A stretch of 64,000 nucleotides of DNA from Lutjanus erythropterus (lineage: Eukaryota > Chordata > Actinopteri > Lutjaniformes > Lutjanidae), in assembly GCA_020091685.1 (NCBI GenBank), contig CM034613.1:18741240-18805239 (forward strand), written 5' to 3'. Of the stretch, positions 23,701 through 35,700 are shown one piece after another. Every line of letters starts with the position of its first letter. Within the stretch, counting starts at the first letter, position 1. The notes beneath the pieces were generated by a model that ran no database searches, was not told the origin of the DNA, and saw only the letters and a program-made list of their open reading frames with translations. The translations under genes and the position numbers were made by a program.

Positions 23701-26700
23701 TGACAAAGGTATTTATAATTGTGCAGCATTATAAATTATTACTAACTTTATTATTATTTGCACCCGCGGCATGCTGCACGCTTCCAGACGCCGCGTGCGT
23801 CCTGCACCCATGATTCCGCTTTGTCAGCTTTACCACCGCGTCCCTGTCAGATGAACTCAAGTGCATCTTTATTCACACCAACTTTCATTCTGCTCATTTC
23901 AGTTAGCTTGAAATAGGATGACATTTCATGCTATTATATAACAGTGGATATTGTTCATGAATTTTATTCACTAGTTTTAGCTACTGTGACCATTTAACCT
24001 ACTTATCAATTATTTTTAGCTATCTATATCAACTATTTATCCATTACTTCTATCTAGGTTAACTCTTTCAACCACTGATGTATTACTTTTAGCTAACTGT
24101 GTCAACAGTTTAATTAATTTAAGCTAACTAGGCCAACCAACATTACTTTTACCTTAAAAAATGAAAATTGAATCCATTACTGTTAGCTTTCTATGCCAAA
24201 CATTTATCCATTACATTTAGATAGTAATTTCAACCATGCATCAATGCTTTTAACTATCTCTGTCAACCAAAATCCATTACTTTTAGCTACCTATGCGAAC
24301 CATTTATCCATATCCATCCGCTCTATCCTTTCATGCTCTCTCAATCCTAACATTTGGTGTTCAGACTCAAAAGGTAGATATGTATTGTTCAATCAAATCT
24401 TTCTTCTTGAGATCTTGAGCTGCTTTTCCAATTGTCAAGTGCTTCAAGTGCAGAAGTGCCCCCTGAGGTACGAGATGATTGCAACCACTGCCCAACACTT
24501 TGAGTCAGATTGGCTATAGATAGAACAAAAGAAAGGCAACCACAAGGCAAATGTGAGTGCTGAATCTACTTTATGTTACAGTACTAATATATATCGAGTG
24601 TGCACGGTGATGATACAGGTGCCATTTAAAACTAATCTTGCTTGTCACATCTGTAGGCTATGCATATCTAAGATGGGAGTGCTGTGTGCACACTAATGCA
24701 GCCTTCAACGTGACTGAGTACTCTACAATAAATCATGTTAATGATTCAGAGAGGCGGCGAGATGGATTTGGGTGTGGATTTGTTCATATGGAGAAGTAAA
24801 TGAAAGATGGCACTATGGGGAAAAAAAGGCCTCTCCAATTTTGGCTTACTTGATCTCAGGTTCATAATCCTGATAGCTGAGCAATATGACAAGAAGAAGA
24901 AGAAAATAACAAAAAGAAAACAGGCAAAAATAAATCAGATCACATAACAAAGAGATGGAGAGGTGTAATCCTGAATGTGTGGCCATAAATGCAGTGCACA
25001 AATTTAGACATTAAGAGGGAAACAATACACCAAGAAGGAACATTTTGGCAGTGGAGATCAAAGCTACATTCACAGCATCCACATCCAAACATCAAGGCCA
25101 GACATTCATACATTTTGGGAAGGGATTTGTTAGTGATTTACAGGTGATAACCATAATTATCTCGCTTCACAGAAGTATCTAGCTCCCCCCCATAAATGCT
25201 GGCAGACTTTCGCATTTAAGCTGTTATAAATGGGCCAGGTGTGCGGCAAAATAAATGATTTATGAATTCACCAAGGCAACCATTAAACATAATTTTCCCA
25301 GGGCTGTCTTAATGACCTGGTGGGAGAGGTACTTCATCAAGGCGATTGCCCCCGGAATGGACACAGAAACACAAGCGGTGGGCACAGAGAGAACAAAATA
25401 TTGTCCTCTAACCAGTGGCAGTTCTGCTCAAAGAATGGTGGATGATAGAGACACAAGAGGTCATAAGAAATGCGTCCAAGAGGACAGGATATGAAGAGGC
25501 TACGACTCATATCGCGCGAGGCTTATCTTCTTCTGGAGTTATCAGATAAATGTGGGGATGAATTTGAGAGCTGCACATGGAGAGAGCCTTGAGGCAAAAC
25601 TTCTGAGACTGCATAACAGTCACTGAGATGCATAACGGCTCCCTTACAAATGAAGAGGGAACATTTCAGCTGAGTTTTATCCTGTCAGGACTGTTGCATG
25701 CCTGAAAGCTAATATTAGTAATAAAATAGCAGTTACAGAACAACTCACTTCATATTTCTGGCATCATTAAGTTCAAAATTGTTTATGTAAAGTGAATTTG
25801 GCAAGTTATTTAGTAATAATTCTAATTAAATGTGTATTTTAAAGGGATAGTTTGTATTACTGGATATGGGGTTATTTGAGGTACTTGCTGACAGCTAGAA
25901 GAACTGCTGTGGACTGAGTCAGCAAGCAAGCATTTTAGCCACTTAAAAAAAAAAAAAATAATAATAATAATAACAGCATCAGTTTAAGTGTATGGCATAT
26001 TTAGAATATTTTCACTGCAATACTTTGCTATCAGACAGCCTTTTCTGATGGGAAACCATCATTTTAAGAGCCAAATAGCACTTTCTCCAAACCAACCAAA
26101 CTCCACAGATGAAATCAGTAATTTTATCTCATAGAGCACGGGAGTTGCTGGTCTACTGCTGCCTCGATTGTTTAGGTAGTTTGTGTTATCGTGTGACTTT
26201 GGTGTCTTAAAAGGACAGTTTGGATTCACCAAAGTCACACAATGACAAGAACAAACTAGCAGATCGAGGCAGGGGTGGACCAGCAACTCCTATCTTTTGC
26301 GAGGTAAAATTGCTGATTCCGCCAGTGCAATTTGGTTGTTTTGGAGGAAGTGATATTTTGCTGATGGAAACCCACCGTTGGTATTAGAAAAGGCTGCCTG
26401 ATGGCAAAGTAAAGTGTTGAAAATTTCTAAACATACCATACACAAACTGATATGGATTTTCTTCTTTTTTTAAGTGGACATTTTTTAACTGGCTAAAATA
26501 CCTTTTGTTGCTGACCTTGTCCACAGCAGTTCATTGCTTAGCTTCTGTGCTGGTGCTCCACTGCATCCACTGCAAGTAATACACTGACTATCAACAAGTA
26601 CCTCATACAGCCCTACATCAAATAATCCAAACTATCAAACTATCCCTTTAATCAAATTTTAGAATGCTGAACATGGCATCTAAGCAATATAAGTACTTAA

Positions 26701-29700
26701 GCTCAACTGTGCTTGTCACAAAACCATACATCCATCTGAATGGCTCTGCAATATATAGATATACTATCAATCCCCGAGGGCTGCAGCAGAGCACTTCTAG
26801 GCTTTCTAAGCACAAAAAAGTGAGAGAAGCTTTATTGTGCTAATCGTCGAGAAGAAACGCCAAAAATGAGCAATTTTAAGCAGAGAACTACTTCAGACTG
26901 TGGCGTCAAATTACTGCCAATTTCCTCAAAATGACTTAATTTGCAGAGGTGCCATTCATCGCTATGTCAGAGATCATTTATGTATGAGTCTGCGATAGGT
27001 CAATTCAGGTTTGTATAGAGTCATTTTATAGGCTGTTTCTGAAAAGGGAAGAGGAAGAGCTGTGATCAGCTCCGACAGGGTGTTAATTATTTAAGCAAAG
27101 GTATGCTCGAAATGCTAATCACCTCAAAGTGTTTAAGACATCAATAGTGCAAAGTTTTTGATGTTGGCAGAGACATTTTTATCTTTGACATCATCCTCGT
27201 TAGCATATTTTATTTGAAGTTTCTTATCTGCATAGGGAGGAAGCTATGCAAGTCACAAGTCAGACATTTTCTCTAAAAAATGTTCAGTCCTTCATGTTCT
27301 AAATATGGTGCATTGGTATTTGAAGTCACAATGGTGCAAAAGTCATATTGTAATCCATGAATCACAGGGCAGTGGCAGCCGCTGTCTCCATTACGGGGTG
27401 ATGAGGGGAAAAAAAACACGTCAAACACAATATCAATTTTATTCTACACCCTCTACTGAGAAATGTTGCGTCTTACCAGTGCCATTCTACAATAACACAT
27501 CCATCATAATAACGGTAGCTAAAACAAAGAGTGGGAGAAAGAAAAGAAAGGAAGATTGAAAAAAACAGAAAGATGTTAAAGATAAACACACAGCATAAGA
27601 TAAAAAGGCAGGATGTGAGTGCTAATCAAAAGAAGAAAAGCAGAGAAAGAGATACACAGTGAAAGAGAGATGAAACATTCATATTAAAACAAGGCAGCAT
27701 GATGAAATCTGAACAGAAAACGTGACATCAAACCATAAAGAGGAACCAAATGGCAGCGAGATAAGGAAAAAAGAAGACACACCTCATTAAACTAAGCTAA
27801 ATTGACTTAATTAACCTGCGGTATCATCATTATCAAACCAGTTCACCTTGATACCTCAAAGAAAAGCTTATACAGTATAAAAAGAAGGCAATAATTAATA
27901 CCATTTTATCATAATAAGAAAGGGCTAAATTGACTGCTACACCACAGTGGACAAACACATTTCTGTCTTTTGAATTCTCCAGTGAATTTCAGAATTTTAA
28001 ACTGTGCCTGATGCTCGGTGCGCATCCCCACACTAATATTACCATTACCAGGTAAGTATTATTAGCAGTAGATGTATCATTGAGGTTCATGGGCTGCAGC
28101 TGTTTATCACTGAGAGAGAGAGAGGGAGAGAGAGGAGGACAAAATGGCCGACATTAAAAATAGCTGCATGTGAGCAGGCATAGAATAATGTCAAACAACA
28201 TCTTGTGCTAATGTCACATCTAAAACTCACTACCCCCTCTCAAAATAGTTACTGTCTGGGGCTTTTATTTTGTAACCACAAACCCATCATGAGTTACCAG
28301 CGAAGATAAATTTACTGCATGGTTCTTTTATTTTGAAAAATGGTCTGTGGCTGCCATTCTGAAAACATACGGTGGCTGTTGGGGGCCAAAACAATCCTCA
28401 TCCTAAGCTTCCTGTTAAAACACAGTTACTGTCTGGGGCTTTCAGTTTGGAAGAAACAAAGGTCCATCCCTAGTTTTTCCATTAACACAGTGGCCATTGG
28501 GGGATTTTATTTTGGAAAAACAACCCTCATTCTGAGCTTTCTGTTAAAATACAGTTACTCTATAGAGCTTTTATCTAGAAAAAAAAACCAAGCCTCATCC
28601 TCAGATCCCTGTTGAGATACAGCTGCTGTCTTTGGCTTTTGTTTTGAAAGGAACTAGGTCTGCGCCTAGTTTCCTGTTTACACAGTGGTCATTTGGTGCT
28701 TTTATTTTGAAAAAGAGGCCTTATCCTGAGCTTCCTATTTAGATACAGTTACATAATGGAGTTTTTATTTTGAAAAAACAAAATCAAGAGAAACACAAGG
28801 AATAAATGAACATTATTTCAATTCATATTAGAAGAAACACAACTACCAGTTACTAGTTACGGCAGGATATATGTGGGTACGCACATACAATACTAAAGCC
28901 AGCTTTCTGAATGTGTTTGTGCAGCCGTGTGTTGAATAATGGGTCTTGACTTTAAAACTGTGTCAGATGAATGAGGGCTGACAAAAGCAGCGCGGCTCCA
29001 TACCATTTTCCAGTGGTCATCTGAAACGCCGCGGACTGTTTCGGGGTCAGGCGGTCAGTTCTTTGCTACATTATGGGAGGCCAGTGTAATAAATCATATG
29101 ACACTGAGAACTCCAGCAGTCAATATTTTGCTGCAGAACAAACCATGCAATGTATCTTGCGGTACCAAACATGGGTAACATACAGTATATACTCAGGGAG
29201 CGCTGAGCAAATATACAGCAGTTATTGTAAACTTTAGGTTAATTAAATGTATTAAAAAAATGCTAGAACAAGTGTTCTGCTTGCAGTGTTTTGGATCAAC
29301 AAAAGGCCACTCTAAAATGTGAAGACTGATCTTAAAATCTTTATTAGACAGTGAACCCTTGCTATTTCACACAGGGCTACCAGATACCATTTTTGCACCA
29401 GGAAGGTAAAGTTATCTGATATTCTTACACTCACCCTCAACAATCACTCCTCATGCCTAAATTTAAGCAGCCCAACGAACGAAGGCAACGAGTAACGGCC
29501 AATCAGAGACAGAGTCATGACTTCGCCCTCCTGGGAAGTGTGGTTTCTGTAGCCCTTTGTGAAATAGTCATAATTCAGCGCCTAATAAACGTCTTTTTTT
29601 TTTTTTCAAGATAAAACTGCACATTTTAATGTGGGCTTTTATTGTGGCCAGTCCGAGGCGCACCTGTGCAATAATCATGCTGTTTAATCAGCATCTCTAT

Positions 29701-32700
29701 ACGCCACAGCTGTCAGGTGGATGAATCATGTTGGCAAAGGAGAGGCGCTCACATGAATTTTAACAAATTTGTGAACAAAATTTGAGAGAAATAAAACTTG
29801 TGTGTTGACAGAATGAGTCTGAGGTCTTATACTTCCACTCCGGAAAAATGGGAGCAAAAACTAAAGCGCTGCATCTATATTTTTGTTGAGTATACATAGA
29901 TACTGAGTGTAAACAGTAAACACAGACGTGACATCCACACTTCGGCCTTTTGCACTGACATGGAACTGGCCCCGTGCCAATACATAGAAGGCTTCAAATA
30001 AAACCTGTGATTGGTGATCGGCGTTGGCTGATACTGCTTCTAAGAAATGGTGATCAGCCCCATAATCCTGATTGCTGCACCCCTCATTTTTTAACTGTAT
30101 ATATCATTTTGGTATATTTATATGTGCACAGATTGAAAATTGAGAGTTAGTAGTACTTATACAGCTTAGAATTAGTAGGAAAAACCCAAGCTTACTAACC
30201 TAGCTGATGCTATTTTGTCTTTTATATAACGTTAGCGGTAGTGTTTTGTAATTTAGGTTGTCTTATTTGGTGAAATGTGGTTCACAATCCCTCCAGTTTA
30301 CAGCCTTTTGTGTCAACCTCATTCCATATTTCTTCTACTCTTGATCTCTTCTCGTCTGGCTGCAAATCTTAAGTAAAAACTAATTTCATAAGAAAATAGT
30401 TTGTATGGTGCAAACTTTTTAATTTAGCAATATATAAATCTGTACTTACATTGTACTTACATATACACATACTTACTTACATCATAACTTGGGTTCGCTT
30501 GCACTCACAAAGAGCTGATGCAACCGGCAACTTGTTTGCCTCAGTTCACAGGAAGATAATAAAACTGAAAAATATACCAACTTCTGTGTTTCTCAGAAGT
30601 GACAAATCTAGCAAAAGCTAAACATCTTTGTCGCCCTCCTACTTCATGCCACCTCGAGGTGTCTGTAACGTAAGTACGGGTCACACTTTGGACCCGCAGC
30701 ACTTAAAATCCGTGGCTCGGCTCGGGAGCATCCCGCAGCGAATCGGTGATGGAAAAACACATCGGCACAGTACAGTCTGCCACGGCGGAGCTAAAGCAGG
30801 CTATGTCATGCTCGCAGAAGATTGTTTTTTTATGTGTGTATCACTGGGCTGAGAGGAGCGGGGCAGACAGGGCCACTGTGCTGAGACACAAGCAGTGATG
30901 TGATGCCACAAAAAACCGCCAGAACGCCGGCCATAAAGTAGACTAATGTGTCCAGAGTGGCTTCAAAAAAAACGAGGCAGACAGCAAAAACAGAGCAGAG
31001 ACCCTTATCCATCACGGCAAACAGGCGGCAAAACAACTTTATACCATCTGTAGAACGAGTCTGCCCTGACACCAGGTACTGTAGCTGCAGCTTACGTCAA
31101 AGACAAAGACCCAAAATGCTGTGTCATTCTACAGGGAAAAGGGACCTTTAAACCAACTTTTAAAACTATTTTTGTCATTTCCAGACAGACTTCTGGATCA
31201 AACTTTTAGCGGTGTAACTGAAACAAACACCTTATCATATTTAAAGGTGCACCAGTTGACAGTTTTATAGTAAACAAACCCACATATGTATGACAAACCC
31301 GCTCATTTTAGTGTCTTTCGGTTCATTGTTTTGGTTTTATGGTCTGCAGTTTTAGTGTTTGGTTCACTTTCACCGCTCTCATCAACCTTTTATTTATTTT
31401 CAGCAAAAAAGCTGACTGTATTGTACTTTAAAATATTGATAATTCAGTCTTTACTGATATTGAAGCAGTTTTAATGTGTAATCTTGTGCTTCTCAGACTT
31501 TTTCTGGCATTCCTCCCTTCAAATGCAAAAAAAAGTCTCCTCCCCCCCCCACGCACAGTTAGGGTTAATAACTGATAAAGAAGCGTCCAAGTTGAATGTT
31601 TGGTTATTTTCCCGACATTAATCATATTCACTGAACACAGTTTCACTCCACGTTTTTTCCACTGATCATCCACGCCCCCCCACCCCCGGCAGTGACTCTA
31701 TGCCCCACCAGGGTGGCCACCGCACCAGTGTAATCCATCACGGTGAACGTCAAGACTTCATTATTTTTTGTCAATATTGCATTACTATTTAATAGCAATG
31801 CTTTTCTTCAGACTGATTATTTTAAAAAGGCTGCTTTTGTTACCCCTCAACACTAATGTTACTTTCTAACTATGATGGATTACGCAACTGAAACAAGTTC
31901 CAAATATCAATTGCTACACTTTTGTATCATATGGAAATAAATGGAAATCTCGAGCAGTGCAGAGAATACATCCAAATTACATAAAAGGAAGCGGCTCTGC
32001 TCGCAATACATAATAGATGAGCAAAACTGCTCATATGGCCCTTTAAGGGGCAATTTTAAACAGCCTCGCTCATTATTCCACAAGGGTATGTACATTTCCA
32101 CTGAATGTACACAAACATATTGCACTTGCACATGTCTTGCCTTAAGTTAAGCGATTTTATCTGTCGCATTAAAAGAAATGTTTTACTAGCTGAAACTTGA
32201 CTTCTGTTGCTTAAGCAAAGCTGAATTCCTCCTGTACAGCACTTGTCTAGCGAGGTATTCAAACTTTTACCTTGAAAGTTTGGATCTGAGTTTTATAGTC
32301 GCTATTGTCCCTTAAGCTTTCATATTATCTGAAAGCAGCCAGGCATAGGAAGATAAACAGACTCCAACACACATAAAACACACACACACACAAACACACA
32401 CACACACGAGATATGAATATTCATCTGCGGCATGTTGACACCAAGATAACACCAGGTCAGCTCTGTCAGATTGTCTCCTGGCCTTTTGCCGTTCAGACAG
32501 CACTGTTGTCCTGATAATGATGGAGACACAACCTGTTTGATTTTAACCCCGCCTGACACAACCTTTCAGCATAATGGGAGGTGCTTACCTTGCAGCCTCA
32601 GACTTGCGGACCCTTGGGTTGAGGCGCTCGCAACCTTAAGTGCTTTTAATGAGGTTTCAAAATATCAAAGGGGGAGACGCGAGATGAAGCGAATTGCTTG

Positions 32701-35700
32701 AAGAACGCCGGCTTGAATACAAAACGTCACTTTTTAACCAGGCGGAAACAGGGGGGGAAAAGTCAGCTCAAACTGAGTCATACCAGATACGATTTCAGCC
32801 GGTTGCAGTTTGGCGGAAACAAACCTGTCACCTTCGCGCTGAAACATTCCTTCCATCTGTAACCAAACGTCTCGAGGAGCGCTATTTCTGGATGACTCTA
32901 ATGGATATCTGGGTGATCTGAGTGCTCTTACTTGATGTTGTCCAGGCAACCGGAGTCTGGCTTCAAGATGGCCGTGTGATGGAACATCTTGTAGAGTGCG
33001 ATGCCCAGGAAGATCACATTGAGCTGGGAGACAGACAGAGATTCACAGAGGCAGAGGGAGAGAGAGAGAGAGAGAGAAGTGGGGATGAAGCCTGTATGTT
33101 TCCTGTTTCAGTTCCATTCATTTTAAATCAGAGCACTTTGTAGCACAAAGCTGGAACGCCGCAGCCAGACTTGGTTTCCCACTTTGCCAAACAGAGCGCA
33201 AAATCCTGTGAAACCTCGATGGTGGCACAACAGACTAAACAGGGAACGGTGAGACAAGACAGCTGCATACTTGTATGAGGGAGCCTTTCCATCTGACTTA
33301 TTCACACTCGTCTCATCATATTCACACTTAGAGGCAACCACAGGGAATAACTGCCACTGCTGCTGCATTCGTTTTCTTTTTACAGTTCCTACAACTGGCA
33401 AAAAAAAAAAAAATTGGCATTGGTTGGTTTTTTTTTGTCAAATGCTTGAAAAACTTTCAGCATTTTTATGATCATGCTCACTGTGATATCACAAGCACAC
33501 AAGAGTTTGGATGATTTGAAGTGGGGTTGTAGATGCTGGGCTACATGCCCCTGGTTTAGAGAAGCAGAGAGTCGCACCAGCAGAACGCTATATTTAGAGC
33601 AGAATTTCCCCACTTTATTTTGCCGTCAGACAGCCTTTTCTACCGGGAAACCGCCGTAAATATAAGTTAACTATCGCTCACTCCAACCCAACCGAATTCC
33701 AAAGGTGAAATCGGTAATTTTACCTCACAGAGCAACAGAGCTGCTGGTCTCCCGCAACCTTGATCGGCTAGTTTGTGTGTGTTATTGTGTGACTTTGGTG
33801 AATCTGAACTGTCCTTTTTAAAACACCAAAGTCACACAATAACACACACAAACTCGAAGATCCAGCAACTTCTGTGTTCTGAAGAGAGCGACATTTGGCA
33901 GTGGTTTCTCGTTGGAGAAGGCTGTCTGATGGCAAGTTAAAGCAGTGAAAATATTCTAAATACATCATTCACTTAAAATGACCTTTACTTTATTGGGTAG
34001 GTGTTTTTTAGGTGTCTAAAATACATTTTGCTGCTGACCTTGTTCACTGCTGTGCTTGCTTACAGCATCATCCTACACTGGTGCTCCTGCTGCTTCTACA
34101 AACTGGGTAAAACACTGACTCTTGATAAGCACCTCATAAAACCCCAGTTCAGATAATCTGAACTATCCCTATATCATTTTATTTTAATGCGCCTTTTTTA
34201 CCATAAAACAGAACACTTTTTAATCTACCTTCCTGCTCCCCTCAAGTGTTCCTGGAGTATGTTGTTCTCTTTATATACCAGAGTTCTTATTCAAAAAAGA
34301 CATGCCTTACATAAACTTAACATCTAAAGTGTAAAAGAAAAGACAAGACAGAAAATGAAGATAATGACGGTAGCAAAAGAATCCTGTAAAATCAAAGGTA
34401 AGGAATAAAATAGAATCTAAATTAGGCAGGAGAAACATCATCTTAGAAAGTGCACATAATCACATCACTTTAAAAGTGCTTGAAAACTTATTTCATCTTA
34501 TTTATTTACTGTTCATTATTTATTAAAATGTGTCATCTTTGCCATATCTGGCAGGGAGCAAGGAGCAAATCAGTGATCACGTGTGGTCCTCTATAACCAG
34601 ATTTCTCATCACTTTGTGGAATATCTGACACAATAACGGTCCCCAGTAATGTGGTGAAAAGGCCCCAAATCTTTTCGAAGGTTTCGCCTTTCCTTTTCAG
34701 AATAGAAGTTATCTTCTCCGCAGCAAACGATCGCTCATTTCTCGGAGCCACTGGTCCACCTGTGGCCTCTGAATATTCATCCATAATGAGGCGACTGAAC
34801 GCTTTGCTTGGAGTAAACACATACTCACAAGAATTAGTTCTTGATGTGACTGCGGTGGCAGGATGTAACCCCAAAATTAACATTTGAGGATAAAGAGGTA
34901 GATTTACATCCAGCATTCTTTTATTATTTGTGAAATCTCACACCAAAAAGTCGCAACCTCTTTGCAATCTCACATGCAATCTCACTGTTTACGTTTAATG
35001 CAAATATCTGGAATATTATTATCAAAACTGACGTAATTTGGCTGTAGTTATGTAGGATTGCGTCAGCCAATTGTATTGCAGCAATCTTAAACTCGTATTG
35101 CCAGTTTATCTATGTGTCTCAGCACATCACACCCCAGACTGTGAAATAAAACTTAAAAACGAGTTGAATTTTTGCACCCACGTTTGCCACACATTGTAAA
35201 CAGTCAGAAAAATAAATTAATTTGTCTGCTGGATATCAAAAAAGCTTACATTTAACAGACCGACTCTGGTGTGTCTCATTACTTTCTTTCCTTCTTTTTC
35301 TCAGTAATCACAAAAATAGAAAAGTGAGTCAAATGTGGTTTTGGCACGGGGGGTCTTTTTTAAAACATTACAGCAATCATCAAGCTTTCACTTATTCTGC
35401 TGCTGGTTACAGGTGCCATTCAGCTCATATGAGGTGAGTATAAAAAAAAAAATTGCCATTTTTAACAGCTTACAACACATCTTTTCCCGAACAGTCACCA
35501 AATTCCCAGAGGCAGAACTGGATCTGTGCTCTAGTCCTCTTTCCAACATAGATATTCTTGTTTGGAAATCTAAGAAAGAAAAGGAGTGAGTCATGAGACA
35601 CGCAGAGATGCATTGTGAATGATTACACCAAACTGGAGCGTGAAAGTGCATTAAGCATGTTTTGGATTTAGCATCCAGCTGGGCAGTACGAGCTGCGTTG

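Larger units (their letters stand above)
24877..32931 (-). other. adgrl3 intron upstream of the microexon
   Basis: About 8.1 kb, containing a foldback element (25839-26651), a tandem array with a unit of about 70 bp (28243-28790) and a CA repeat (32379-32408). The C/T-rich stretch at 24877-24935 on the minus strand is the microexon's polypyrimidine tract. No further exon was recognised. Confidence 0.65.
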
